A stretch of 64,000 nt of DNA from Aradus depressus (Eukaryota > Arthropoda > Insecta > Hemiptera > Aradidae). This document shows positions 22,097 to 33,720 of the stretch, one piece after another (the stretch's first letter is position 1; each line of letters opens with the position of its first letter). The stretch is taken from contig OY759222.1 in the NCBI GenBank assembly GCA_963662175.1, positions 18,796,222 through 18,860,221 on the forward strand, read 5' to 3'. Made by a program: the position numbers and the translations under genes. The notes beneath the pieces were generated by a model. It did no database searches. It was given only the letters and a program-made list of their open reading frames with translations, and was not told where the DNA came from.

Positions 22097-23170
22097 TCTA
22101 TATAATAAAAATGATTGGCTAAATTTTGCACGGGAGCGGGGGTTGTGGGGGTAGGCCTTAGTATAAAGATACCGGTAACTCATTAACTAATAGTCGGATT
22201 GTCATGGAATTTCACATGTAGTATTCTAAAAAGCCAAATTTAAAAATAGGATGTGTGAAGTCTCAAAATTTGAAAGGGAGGGGGGGGGGGGGGGGCTAGG
22301 CCTAATATAAAGATAGTGATAGTTCTTTAACGGATGATCGGATTGTCATGGAATTTGACATGTAGTATTCTTAAAGACCAAATTGAAAAATACGGTACGT
22401 GACATCTCAAAATTTTGAACGGGAGTGGGGGTTGTGGGGGTAGGCCTACATATAAAGATAGTGATAGGTGATAGGACATTAACGGATGATCGGATTGTCA
22501 TAGAATTTCACATGTAGTATTCTTAAAGGCCAAATTGAAAAATACGCTACGTGACATCTCAACATTTTGAAAGGGAGGGGGGGTTGTGGGTGTAGGCCTA
22601 CATATAAAGATAGTGATAGGTCTTTAACGGATGATAGGAATGTCATGGAATTTCACATGTCGAATTCTTGAAAGTCAAATTGAAAAATAAAGTGTGTGAC
22701 GTCACAAAAGGGAGGGGGGTTGTGGGGTTAGGCGTAAATATAAAGATATTTAAAAATTGGACGGGAGGGGCGGGGGTGCATTAATGCTGAATGAATCTCA
22801 CATGGAGCTTTCTTAAAGATGGGAAATAGCCCTCATTTTAATAGGGTGGGTTTCCTAAGCATGTATTACCTTGAAGGTGCACCGTTGCACGGTAAATAAT
22901 AGCTCTCACCAGCGTTCTTAAGCACAAAATAACTAGGGCATCCGCTGTTGCAAGGCACATACTAGCTGCGGTACCCAGCGTTCCTAACTACGTACTATCT
23001 GTGTTGCCCAGTGGTCCTAAGAACTTAATAGGTTGCACGGAGTTGCAAGGCGCATACTATTTAAGGTGCCCGGCGTTCTTAAGTAGAAACTTGCTGTGGT
23101 TCCAATTGGAAAAAATAAAAAAATCCAGTCCAATAGCTTTTGACAGAACGACGTCTGTCGGGTCAGCTAG
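22097..23170 (+). mobile_element. Non-autonomous Helitron (1,074 bp) with internal minisatellite
   Basis: It starts TCTATATAATAAAAATG after an A and ends GACGTCTGTCGGGTCAGCTAG before a T, with a short CGAC/GTCG hairpin near the end. Inside, four to five units of about 145 bp repeat CGGATTGTCATGGAATTTC and GGGGGTTGTGGGGGTAGGC. A second region carries CGCTGTTGCAAGGCACATAC units. Both unit types recur, inverted, in the Helitrons at 35-51 kb. Confidence 0.75.
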
Positions 23171-23489
23171 TGCAAAATAAATATAAAACAATGTAAATAA
23201 TTGAGAACATAAAAAGTAGACTCAGGAGAAGAAAATGAAGATCTTTCATGCGTATAAATAGTAGAAATGGAAATGGGGGGCCATACGTTAATACGCACTA
23301 TGGTTGATGATAACACAAAATAAATGACTAACTTGGGACTAATAAAAGAAAAAGGAAAATAAATAACATACTTGAACATCAACATAAGTAAAAACAGTAA
23401 TAATGACTAAAGTAGAATAAACTAAATCAGTACAATACAATAATATTTATGTGTTAGCTAGTATTGTTTTCCTATGTTGGATAGCCTTA

Positions 23490-23760
23490 GTTAATATGCT
23501 GAAAATTCATATGTGTTGTCCCTATAGGGATTTGGATTAACACATGAAATTTCGTATAAATACATTCTTTTCCTCAGTAGTTATTGGGGTTTTATATTAA
23601 GTCTCTCTTTCATGTGCCTAATTTACCCGAAAATGAATTGCTGTCATCCGTATGGGATTCAGGATAAAACATATAAAATTTCGTATCGATACATTCTTTT
23701 TCTCGGGAGGTATCGTGTGCACTAACACATATGGTAGTCACGAAATATTTGATGAAATGT
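23490..23760 (+). repeat. DR-family dispersed repeat block
   Basis: Two units with GGATTTGGATTAACACATGAAA and AAATTTCGTATCGATACATTC, about 120 bp apart. Confidence 0.55.
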
Positions 23761-23804
23761 GACTTTTCCATTCCAAAATTCAAGTCCTTAGCTACAATCC
23801 ATCC

Positions 23805-23953
23805 AAAAAATTTAGGGTAGGCAAGATTTAGGACTCCCGCAGTAGAGTCGGGCTCATGTCCACCAGAGTGACGAAAGAGCGCTCTGGTAGTGGGCGATAT
23901 GACCTCGTAGTTAAAGCCCGGGCATGAGTCACAAAACCTAACCTAACCTAACC
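23805..23953 (+). mobile_element. SINE-A 3' half, plus strand, with CCTAA tail
   Basis: Starts at AAAATTTAGGGTAGGCAAG and runs to a tail of three CCTAA-type units. It abuts an inverted copy at 23955. Confidence 0.75.
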
Positions 23954-23954
23954 T

Positions 23955-24264
23955 ATAGTTATCGTGGTCATATCGCCTACTACCAGAGCGCTCTTTCGTC
24001 ACTCTGGTGGACATGAGCCCGACTCTACTGTGAGAGTCCTAAATTTTGCCTACCCTAAATTTTTATTCACCTAAATTTTTATTCACCTAGTACCTGACAT
24101 CGTACAGGCTCGGGACCATCGCTTAACGTCCCATCCGAAGGACGGCGTGCTTAAGTTTATTTTACCTCCCAGATAAAATAAACTAAGGGCCTCGGTCGGG
24201 TTACGAGCCCACGTTCTTGAGCTCAGAAGTCAAGCACGCATACCACTGAGCTACCGGCGCCCTC
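23955..24264 (-). mobile_element. SINE-A, minus strand, tail-to-tail with its neighbour
   Basis: Starts within the body (GTGGTCATATCGCCTACTAC) and ends with the intact head GAGCTACCGGCGCCCTC. Its own tail is missing; together with 23805-23953 it forms an inverted pair with arms of about 110 bp. An ATTTTTATTCACCTA unit is duplicated. Confidence 0.75.
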
Positions 24265-24773
24265 TATTAAGCTTATATAATTTTATATTAGAACAATAAT
24301 TCCTAATAATTAAATGTAATACTACAAGAATACATGTTTTGACTTGGAACGCGCTGACAAAGCGAAGTTTTGATTGTCTCATACCCTCCAAGAGAATTGA
24401 CACTAACATTTCACAGCACATATTGACCGCAGTGTCAAGTTTCCCCAGAGCTGTGAAGTCAAAAGGATAACTTTACTTCTTAACTTAATTCCTGACTTAT
24501 CTCGAAGTTAGCTTGAGACAGATAAGGGTTCGTGTAACGAACGGGAAGAGAAACATGGTTAACAGGACTAACTCCACTGCGACGGCATCGAGAAAACAAG
24601 CAGAGAGTTCGCCAAAAATAATAGTAATAATAATAATAATTAATAATATTTTACAGGTTAAAAAATAAAAAAGTTGTTGGTGAATCATTGTACTTCCCCA
24701 CCACAAATTAATAAATTACGTTTCCGCTCTTTCACCAAAACATATCGACCGTTTGTGCTAAAACTCAATATTT

Positions 24774-25670
24774 GACAGTTCACAAACTACGTCATGCAAT
24801 TTTGAGGTGTTTTTAACCCCCTCCCTCCCCCTTGTCACAATTGGTCCCCCCCAACGTGACGTCATTTTTTCATGACCCCCCCCCCCCCCCCCCCCATTTA
24901 AACTGAATTTTTTTTTTAAAGAAAAGTACTAAATTGTATAAAAATAATAAAACTTCAATTTATCATAAATACAACATACATATTATATTCATCTGTATTC
25001 ATAAATTAAATAAAAGAACAGTGATTTAAGTATTTAACATTTCGATTATTCAAGCGAGATAATCCATATCATGAAAAAAGACTGAGGAATATTACGATTC
25101 CTCCCAAATCGGTTTTAAATGTTCATCTATAGTTATGATTGGTATTTCAGATTGATCACTGTCAGAAGGTTCAGGTATTTCCCTATTACTATCTATCATG
25201 TCGTCATCGAACCACTCGGCTTCTCTTTTATGATGGCCAACATTTCTCGTTGACGTCTAGCTGCAACCCGAACCGGTCTAACTTTAACTACCGGTGCCTC
25301 CGTATTGCACTGTTTCGAGTGACGTTTTAAATGTGTCAAAGACCCCAAGTACACGCCACACTTTTTGCAAGTCTTCCGCTTTATGTCTCCTTGCACAGAT
25401 GGGCATCCTATATCATAAGGAACTTCCTTGTGCTCCTTGAAAACTTCAGGGTACAGAGTTTTCTGCAATGTCAAATTCAGGAAAAGTCGAGAAAATTCTC
25501 CGTTTTCTGAATTTTGACCGAATTGACTGAAAGACTGTGTGTGAAAGTGTAATAATAAACGTGACGTCATTTTTTTGTTTAGTCCCCCCCTCCCTACCGT
25601 CACAATCATCACATAAGTTATAAACCCCCTCCCCCCCTAGGCGTGTGACGTAGTTTGTGAACAGCCCCTT
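24774..25670. mobile_element. TIR DNA transposon of unassigned superfamily
   Basis: The left end CAGTTCACAAACTACGTCA and the reverse complement of the right end (GCTGTTCACAAACTACGTCA) are inverted repeats; both continue into C/G-rich blocks with GTGACGTCATTTTTT. It interrupts DR-family sequence. A clear target duplication was not found, so I leave the superfamily open. It carries the zinc-finger ORF at 25196-25612 and a 20-C tract at 24876-24895. Confidence 0.65.
25196..25612 (-). CDS. ORF with one Cys/His zinc finger inside a TIR element
   Basis: The frame holds CKKCGVYLGSLTHLKRHSKQC: C-x2-C-x12-H-x4-C, a C2HC-type finger. A basic segment (RPVRVAARRQREML) follows, and the C-terminus reads PSGSMTT before the stop. 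The first third is translated terminal repeat and is unlikely to be real protein. No transposase catalytic motif is visible. It may be one exon or the DNA-binding end of the element's protein. Confidence 0.45.
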   Translation of the reverse strand: MMIVTVGRGGLNKKMTSRLLLHFHTQSFSQFGQNSENGEFSRLFLNLTLQKTLYPEVFKEHKEVPYDIGCPSVQGDIKRKTCKKCGVYLGSLTHLKRHSKQCNTEAPVVKVRPVRVAARRQREMLAIIKEKPSGSMTT

Positions 25671-25671
25671 A

Positions 25672-25990
25672 CATGGTGGCTTCATAATCTTCATACTAAA
25701 TTTTGTGTCGATACATTCATTGCATTGTAAGTTATTAGGCTATTTGTGTCGAGTCCCATCTTCCCTTATTATTGAGACCGATTTCGTTGGAAAATTTATA
25801 GATGCTTATGATCTTGTGAATTAAAATATAAAATTTTATTTTCTAGATGTTGTGCATAGGGCTTTGAAATAACATATGAAATTTCCGTGTCAAGGCATTT
25901 ATTACAATTGTAGTTATTACAGTTTTAGTATCAAACCTCTCCCCCCTGCCCTTTGGCCGAAAATTAATAAGTGTCGTCCTTGGAAGGTCA
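25672..25990 (+). repeat. DR-family block continuing after the TIR element
   Basis: Has TTTTGTGTCGATACATTCATTGC, GCCGAAAATTAATAAGTGTCGTCC and neighbours; it is the right part of the block interrupted at 24774. Confidence 0.55.
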
Positions 25991-26059
25991 CATCCCCCTA
26001 GTCCTAGTTTCGTTGGGGAATAGCTAATCTTCTTCTTTTTCCATTTATTTATTACAATT

Positions 26060-26225
26060 CATATTTACATGTTGCTATGGACGGCTGTGGACCGGCTCAA
26101 TGGCTACGGTCTACAGTCGTCCTTGGTTTTCAGCGCTTTAAGCCGAGTGAGCTCGGGATCTGTCGGGGGGCTCGGTTCTGACTACTTCCCGGAGCCGGGG
26201 GCAGCCGCCGTAACGCCTGTCAAGA
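26060..26225 (-). repeat. LINE 3' UTR-like fragment shared with 54690-54990
   Basis: The phrase GCGCTTTAAGCCGAGTGAGCTCGGGATC recurs (as GCGCTTTACGCCGAGTGAACTCGGGATC) near 54701 next to a possible coding remnant on the same strand. On the minus strand it runs toward TGTAATAAATAAATGG. Class not certain. Confidence 0.45.
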
Positions 26226-26620
26226 AAATGTTCTTGCCTTAAAAGGTAGGTACCTGCTTTTTTTTTAAGTCAGGGGGTCGAAAAACCTGAAATTCCGTTC
26301 AAAACTCCGCATCGAATTTTTGACCGATTACATAACATCCCACTTTCGTTAGAGTTAAAGCTCTCATGAGTCATAATAACCAACATATGTATAATAATTA
26401 TATGTATATAATTATTATGACCTAATCACAAATCTCTTCAAATAAATGTTGTGGAGATAACTGAAAGGTACATTAATGTTTGTAATACGATTTTTGTGTC
26501 GATACATTCATTCTACAGAAGTTAGTGTTCACAGACAGACAGAAAGTTTGTTTTCGTGTTTGGAATCAGGTGGAAAAAATGTAATATTGATTTTCTGACC
26601 GATGACAAAACTTTCCAGAA

Positions 26621-26811
26621 TTATGACTCATTTCCGGGCTTTAAATATAAGGTCAGATCGCCTACTACCAGAGTGCTCAATCGTCACTCGGACATGAGCC
26701 CGTTTCTACTATGTATGGGAGTCCTAAATTTTGGGGTCGTCAACGAGTACTTTACATTGCACAGGCTCGAGACTATTGCTTAAGGTACTATCCGAAGGAC
26801 GGTGTGCTCAC
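26621..26811 (-). mobile_element. SINE-A, diverged copy
   Basis: Plus-strand reading: ATTTCCGGGCTTTAAATA, CGCCTACTACCAGAGTGCTC, CATTGCACAGGCTCGAGAC and CCGAAGGACGGTGTGCTC. The tRNA head is lost. Confidence 0.65.
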
Positions 26812-26814
26812 CCC

Positions 26815-28090
26815 TCTCTACTTCGTATATAAGATAAAATTAATGAAGATAACCTCTCTTAAACTCAGTTTAGCTAGGGGTACAATCTAGATTAACGATA
26901 CCACATTTTCTCCCTAATGCTTTTATTGATACAAATGGTTTGCCAGACGTCAACATTTTCGGCTTCTATTTTCTCTTTTTACAAGAGTTTAGCTCCTAAG
27001 GCCCGGGACAATCCATATCAATTTAATGGTTGGCAACAGCAAAAGCACTAAACAGTCTTTTAAGAGAATGGAGTCACTATATTTCTATGGTTCATAAACA
27101 TTTTACACGTTTTCAAGTATGTCACCGGCACAGGTGAATGTACGTAGATGATATACAGCTCTGGCTCGCTATAACCGTAATATAAATCATTTTAAGGTGA
27201 CATTAAACCTATTTATTGACCATTAAACTTATTACTAGAATGAATGTACCAACACAAAACATAATATCGGTTAACAAAACTAAAGGACTTAATGAACAAT
27301 ATATGAATGTTGCATTCATTATATGGGCAAATATTCCTGTATTAGTGCAATCGGTATTAACCCCCATGCAGCAAATTTACTAAATTTTGATTTTCGCGGT
27401 CCCTATGTTTAATAACAAGCTAATCCCCACTTCTATTCTTCAATGACATGTCTATGAATGAACCCAACAAGTAGCGCATTGATCTGATATTTTATCAGTC
27501 GGTAACAACAGGTCAAAGTGGAAGGGACAACAATTGTGGCACGGTATACCGGGCCTGTGTTTAAATGTAAGTTTTTTTTATATTTTATTTCGTATTTGTT
27601 TTCTTTACAACTAAGTATATTTTTATGTTATAGTTAATTTTTTTTCATAAACTACTAATAATAATTAAATAATAATAATAAACTGCTAATTAATTAATGT
27701 TAATTAATTTTAAAAAATATAAAAATAATTAATTATTAATTTTTTTCCTTGTAATCATGACTAATTTATAATAAAAATAAACTATTTATAATTAATTATA
27801 TTGTTCTTCATTTGTACTATAATAAGATGTTTTTCTTTACTCCAATATATGTAATTCTTAAACATTGTTTAAAAGGTTCAATTTTTGTTACGTTTTTTTA
27901 AACAATTTTGAATTCTTTTTTTTTTTCAATAAAGTTTTTAAGAACATTGTTATGCATTCAGTGCGCCTAATAATAACTTTTTGGAGTTGTATGGGATGCA
28001 AAACTGCTGAAAAACTCATTAGTTAAGCATGCGGTACTGAGTGCCGCGCGAGTGTACTAATGTAACAATGAAAGGCGAGTGTATTAGAGG
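26815..28090. other. No gene or element recognised
   Basis: AT-rich, without long frames. A dense AATTA/TAATTA tract lies at 27640-27800. A fragment near 27950-28090 leads into the 102-bp tandem array. Confidence 0.4.
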
Positions 28091-28095
28091 GTTAA

Positions 28096-28440
28096 GGCGG
28101 ATTGGCGAACCATCCCCAAGTAGGCTGGGGAAGAACATTAGCGATATAGTTAGGGGTACTTAGGCATGGTTAGACAAAATTGGTTAAAAGTGGTTAGGGC
28201 GGGTTGGCGAACCATCCCCAAGTAGACTGGGGAAGAACATTACGGATATAGTTAGGGGTACTTAGGCATGGTTAGACAAAATTGGTTAGAAGTGGTTAGG
28301 GCGGGTTGGCGAACCATCCCCAAGTAGGCTGGGGAAGAACATTACCGATATAGTTAGGGGTACTTAGGCATGGTTAGACAAAATTGGTTAGAAATGGTTA
28401 GGGCGGGTTGGCGAACCATCCCCAACCAGCTCAAACCATC
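28096..28440 (+). repeat. Tandem array, 102-bp unit, about 3.4 copies
   Basis: GGCGAACCATCCCCAAGTAG recurs at 28104, 28206, 28308 and (partly) 28410, exactly 102 bp apart. Units are almost identical. A related single unit lies at 28755-28870 with CGAACATTCCCCAACCAGC. Confidence 0.85.
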
Positions 28441-28554
28441 CCTAACCATTTCTGACCGGTTTTTCAGGATCAACATATAACATTTAGATGCATTCATTAT
28501 CGGAAAATATTCTGCTATTAATGAACCCCCCCCTCCCATTTATCAGCTTTCCCG

Positions 28555-29230
28555 TCCCCCCAAGGAACGTCACCTGTCGGTTTTCAACAAAATCGGCCGA
28601 AGGTAAGATAATGACGTGAGGGTGGCAAACAACTCAAAATCCTCAGTAAGATGGTACAGAAGTCCCAGAATAAGACACTTATAAATTTTCAACCTATAGA
28701 TAAAATGGTTTTAGCGTGTGAATGGAAACTTAGTAGATTATTTTGCGCTGGGAAAATACATTACCGAAATGGTTAGGGGTGCTTATACGAAATTTTTTAT
28801 GTACATCCAGCAAAAATGGTCAAAAATGGTTAGGGCAGGTTGGCGAACATTCCCCAACCAGCTCTATCCATCCCCAAATATTTCTGACCAGTTTTTCTGG
28901 ATCAACATATAAAATTTTGATGCATTCATTATCGAAAAATAAAATCCCCTCTCCCACTTTTCCAATCCCTCAAAAAGGAACGAACATTTCGGAAGGGAGG
29001 AGGGTTAACACAAAAATTCTACTAAATGCAGTTGTAATAATCGTATTGTCTGGAAATGTTTTATTTGAATTCAAAAGGGCATAAGGACACTACCTATTAA
29101 AATCCTGAGAAATCGGTAGAAGGGAAGAAGAAGCTCAACGTGGGGTGAAGGGGGTCGATAGATTTACCATAATAACTAAGGATATACTGAATATATCGCA
29201 TTGCCGGTGATTCACCGACACTTTTTGTAA
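28555..29230 (-). repeat. DR-family dispersed repeat block
   Basis: Has GTCGGTTTTCAACAAAATCGGCCG, TTCGGAAGGGAGGAGGG and the family end GCCGGTGATTCACCGACA near 29203. Confidence 0.5.
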
Positions 29231-29763
29231 TGTAAAAATGCTCATAAATGTTTAAGCTGTGGGAAATATAAATTTGAATATATATAAATATAAGTTGAAT
29301 AAATATATTTATTCACATAAAAATTACGAAGAACAAATACAAATATAAAAGGGGTTGAAAGCAAAATATATATATTTTAAAAGCCTCAGTGAAATGGTTT
29401 TTTTCTTTCGCGTTTTATGCTATTCGCAGAAGGAAGGGTTTTATTAAAGTAAAAACATTACGTGTTACTCGAAGAGATTCTTTATTACTCATTTTTCTTT
29501 TGATCTCCAATAAAATAAAATGAAATAAAAACGAAGGAAGAGAAATTAATTTGTTTTTACATGTTTACTCACCTGTAAAAATTTAATACGCCCTATTCAG
29601 ATATGAAGAGGCTTTATAAATTTTTTTTTTATGTATTTAATGGGAAAAAGTTAATACTGTAATAATTTTATTAGATCTTTTCAAAATACTGCTGAGTAAT
29701 ATATTTTGGGAGGCCTCAAGGAGGTGGTCCATTAGTAAATGGTACTTAATAAATGTTGAATGA

Positions 29764-29995
29764 GGGCGCCGGTAGCTCAAAGCGGTTTCGAAACCAGGCC
29801 AAAGTCCTTTAGGTTTTTTTTATGTGGGAGGTGAGAAAAAAATGAGCACGCCGTCCTAGGCGAAGGTCCCGAGCCTTTATTATAAATTTAAAGTAGGCAA
29901 AATTTAGGAGTCTCATAGTAGAGTCGGGCTTATGTCCACCAGAGCTACGAAAGAGCGCTCTGGTAGTAGGCGATATGAACTTGTAGTTAAAGCTA
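29764..29995 (+). mobile_element. SINE-A with partial head
   Basis: Starts GGGCGCCGGTAGCTCAAAGCG, has a compressed head, then GAGCACGCCGTCC and GTAGAGTCGGGCTTATGTCC, ending at TTGTAGTTAAAGC. No CCTAA tail. Confidence 0.75.
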
Positions 29996-30144
29996 ACTAA
30001 ATCTTGAACGATAGTCAATTCCACTTGATTTCTGTAATACTTCTGAATTGTAGACCAAAAAAAGAAAATAATATTCAGAAAAAAACTTTCCAGTCTTGTA
30101 CTTTATTAAGAATGTAAATGCTCGTTCAGAAAATAATTTTATTC

Positions 30145-30520
30145 GATATTATTACTTCCCCAACTTCACCAAGTATAGGGGAAGTTACGGAAATTCGATC
30201 AAGAGATTTCAACGGAATTTCATGTTTTCCTACCTCCAGATTCCAAACATGTTTATCTGTCTGTGTGTGTGCGTGTGAACATGATAACTGCCGATAGAAA
30301 AAATGTATCAATACGAAATTTTATGTGTGAGTCCAGAACCTTCTACAGAAGACAACTTGCGATTTTCAGCTACAGCGACCAAAGGAAAAAAGGGATTAGG
30401 GAGAAGATTTAACACAAAAACTTTAATAACTGCCAATAGAATGAATGTATGAACATGAGATTTCATATGTGAATTCAAAAACTCATTAGGCAAAATAATT
30501 CCAAACAAAACATATTAGAT
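30145..30520 (+). repeat. DR-family dispersed repeat block with its left end
   Basis: Good example of the family's left side: TTACTTCCCCAACTTCACC with GGGGAAGT nearby, TTTCATGTTTTCCTACCTCC, CTGTCTGTGTGTGTGCGTG, GATAACTGCCGATAGAA and further units. Confidence 0.6.
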
Positions 30521-30534
30521 AAAGAACATTTAGT

Positions 30535-31092
30535 TAGTTATTGTGAGTTATGCCCAGGCTTTAACTACAAGGTCATATCGCCTACTATCAGAGCGCTCTT
30601 TCGTCACTCTGGTGGGAGTCCGTCTCTACTATGGAAGTCCTAAATTTCGCCTACCCTAAAATTTTTTTCATCTAGGGTAGGGTTCTTTAACGAGTTCAAC
30701 TCGGGACCTCGCTTAACGTTCCATCGAAGGATGGCGTACTTAAGTTTAGGGTTTCGAACCCGCGACCTTGAGTTCAGTAAGCGAGCACGCGTCCTGCGGA
30801 GAAAGAAGAAAGAGCCGGGGACGAGTGTAGACACCTCCTATATCCGAGCTCTTTCGGCGCGCCTAAGAAATTAAGGTGGGCTAGAGTGACCGATTGTCAC
30901 AGAAGGTCGGTAGCTGACCACAAGCAACAGAATTATTAAATTTTTGTTTTCATGATAATAAACTTGTTAGGCCCTCTTTTCCCCAACTCTTTGGCGAACG
31001 GGTGTCGTGGACTTAAGGTCGGCAACCCCCCAAAAAAAATCCAAAAAAAAAATAAGCGAGCACGCATACAACGGAGCTACCGGCGCCCTCTA
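30535..31092 (-). mobile_element. SINE-A, minus strand, split by a retroposon
   Basis: Runs from TTATGCCCAGGCTTTAACTAC to GAGCACGC at 30790 and resumes at 31053 with the rest of the head, GCGAGCACGCATACAACGG to CGGCGCCCTC. Confidence 0.7.
30791..31052 (+). mobile_element. Retroposed insertion with A-rich tail inside SINE-A
   Basis: A 262-bp block is bracketed by TAAGCGAGCACGC (30778-30790 and 31053-31065) and ends in two A runs, as for a LINE-mobilised transcript. No coding match; parent unknown. It could be a 5'-truncated LINE 3' UTR. Confidence 0.6.
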
Positions 31093-32080
31093 GATAAAGT
31101 ACATTTAAAAATCAAATTAAATCTTTGGTACAGCTACAGTCTATCTAGGTAGACAAAATTGTTTCAAATATCTGTCGGTTAGTAGGGCATAAGCAACGGA
31201 TCGATGTTCGAATTAAGATAGATGAGGGGGGGGGGGGGGGGGGGGGGGTGGGATTTGATGGAAATTGATGAAGGGAAGGGGGGGGGGGGGGGGGGGGGGG
31301 GGTGGGGGGAGGGGTAATGAGGCAGGGGCTTTATGGGAATGGGGCTACAAATTGGTGGCCATGTGCCCTTTAAAGGCCACCTCTAGGGAAGTGGAGGCAT
31401 GGGGCAAAAATGCAGAGCTCTCTTAACAGAAAATGTCTTTCAATACTACGAAAGATCTAAAAGAGGAATGAAAGAAAAGAAAGTCGTCACTTGGTATAGA
31501 AACACGGAGCCCAGCCCGCAGTTTCCGTGGTTAGCGCTGCAGACTTTTTGTTATTAATTTGGGAGATTCGGACCCCTAGAATCTCCCCCTGAGGTAACCA
31601 CTGACCGTAATGCCTAAGCAAATGCACGCTGTGGTTTCTGTGTTTTTCAAATTAAATGACTCACAGCCAATAGGTGCATTTGCTGCTGCTGCGCTTTGCA
31701 TTTTTACTGCGCATGTAATATCAGCTTTAAGTTTATAAAGTATAACAAAAATGAAGATTTTGAACGAGGAAATGAAATGATCGAATTCCTGTGTATTTAA
31801 ATAAATTTAATATGACTTGTCGCGTGAACACGAACACAGTGAACAGTAACAGCGCATGGCAGTTGGCACTGTTGATTGCTTATTTAGGAATCAGACGCAC
31901 AGGAGAGGATTGAGGAGAGATCCTATTGGTAACTACGCAAGCTATCCATTTTTAATAAAACTATTTTTTTAATTATTTAATTTTTATCTTGGTTTTTTGC
32001 TCTGGCCACCCCCTGGCCTAGAGCCATCTAAACAACCCGCCCTAGAGCCATTTTTTTTTTTTTTTGGCGGGTGCTCCGTC
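31093..32080. other. Stretch with two long G tracts, no gene recognised
   Basis: 31226-31248 (23 G) and 31278-31302 (25 G) lie 29 bp apart. The block 31340-32000 is of mixed composition (GGTTAGCGCTGCAGACTTTT near 31531) and shows no domain in its short frames. Confidence 0.4.
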
Positions 32081-32084
32081 TTAT

Positions 32085-32210
32085 CATCCGGGCCCTAAAG
32101 CCATCTAAACATCCCGCCCTAGAGCCATCTAAACATCCCGCCCTAAAGCCATCTAAACATCCCGCTCTAAAGCCATCTAAACATCCCGCCCTAAAGCCAT
32201 CTAAAACCCA
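32085..32210 (+). repeat. 24-bp tandem repeat, about five copies
   Basis: Unit GCCATCTAAACATCCCGCCC plus TAAA, 24 bp, with one CTAGAG variant. A first diverged unit lies at 32024-32050. Poly-C (32246-32266) and poly-G (32386-32404) tracts follow. Confidence 0.8.
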
Positions 32211-32594
32211 TATTTTAAAGTAGTCTTCCGAGTAATTTCATATTTCCCCCCCCCCCCCCCCCCCCCTTCCAAGTTGTTTAAGAAGAACTGAAGATAAGTT
32301 CCTCTTCAAACGAGAGAAGAGACAGGTATAATTCGATCAAGAATAAATTGCAAAAAAGAGGATAGTCCCTTTTCCCCAGAGGAGTGGGGGGGGGGGGGGG
32401 GGGGAAGGAAATTTCCACAAGAATCTTGCCCTTTAAGTCGGGAATTTTCCCTCACCAAATTGGTTAGCCATCCCTAACGAGTTTTCAGGGGGTATGAAAC
32501 TTTTATTTTTTTAATGGTTTCTACTGAAAATGCTGTCATCTTGGTTTTATTGGCAAATACATCTCTCTCTATGCTTAGGTTGCCAGAAAGAAAA

Positions 32595-32835
32595 ATTCAC
32601 GAATCGAATCCTACTATGAAGTCCTAAATTCTACCAATTCACCTAGAGTAAGAGTCATTAAACGAGTACATGACATAGTACAGGTTCGGGACCATCGCTT
32701 AACGATCCAGCTGAAGGACGCCGAACTCAAGATTTTTTCACCACCCTAAACTTAAGGGTCGGTCGTGTTTCGAACCCTCGATTCTGAGGTTAATAGACTA
32801 GAACGCTGCTACTTCTGAGCTACCGGCGTTCTCAA
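32595..32835 (-). mobile_element. SINE-A, diverged copy, minus strand
   Basis: Plus strand reads CTACTATGAAGTCCTAAATT, GAGTACATGACATAGTACAGG, GTTTCGAACCCTCGATTC (B box reversed) and GAGCTACCGGCG. The TTAGG tail is lost. Confidence 0.7.
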
Positions 32836-33127
32836 ATTTATAATCCGACGCTTTGAAACAAGGTGATTTTTTTTAAATATGAAAACTAATGTGTTGTTCG
32901 GCCTTTATTAGAAGGTACGAGTAGTTGAGCCGGCAGTTGGGCCCGACAGACATAAACAGTCTCTCCAGCACAATGCCAGCTTTGTTCCCAGCACAAATCA
33001 CCGGGTTTGTACTTCCCCAGTACAAATCACCGGCTTTGTCTGGGCCCAACTGCTTCTTACAACCAATGAAGATATCAGCCAGCCGCTACAACCAGTATTC
33101 CAACGAGCGATACTAAAAAATAGAATA

Positions 33128-33720
33128 ATATATTCACAATAAAGAATCGTGTTTCATATCCAAAAACATTATTTGATACAAAGCTTTCATTTTTATTTTT
33201 TGGGCAGAGCTCTCTACACCTAAAGGTCAGTCCAATGTACGTTATTGTTTTATTTATTTAGACTTTTTCATACATTCATTTATAATTGATTATCTATAGA
33301 TAAATATATTATTTTTCATATATTGTAATAGTTGTTTTCTTTCTTTTTCATATCTCGCAATTGGGACCTGATGATGGGACGTAAGATCGTCCCGAAATCG
33401 TTGGGATAAAAACACTTACGAGAGGTTTTTTTGAAAAATAGTTATCTTAATTTTTATTAAATTGAAAAATGTGTTTACTTATTATAAACCTATCTTGTAT
33501 TAATTTTGTTTATATACTCATATATTTTTAAGTATTTATTTGTTCAGTTTTTATTAATTTCATTTTACTTTTTTTAATAGTTTTGTTATTACTACTAATC
33601 ATAGATGTATTAGACTCAAGTAGTTATATATCTAATTTATAAGCTCAATGTATAAATTCTTTTGACGTATCCTGTTACCTTGTATTAGTTTAACGGAAAT
33701 AAAATTCATTATTATTATTA
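33128..33720 (+). mobile_element. LINE 3' end copy ending in a short TTA repeat
   Basis: It matches, in inverse orientation, 60735-61280: both have GAATCGTGTTTCATATCC, CCTGATGATGGGAC, TAGACTCAAGTAGTTATA and end TTCATTATTATTATTA. At 60.7-63.3 kb the same sequence follows a LINE pol remnant, so this is its 3' UTR. Here it is 5'-truncated and carries little or no coding. Confidence 0.7.
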
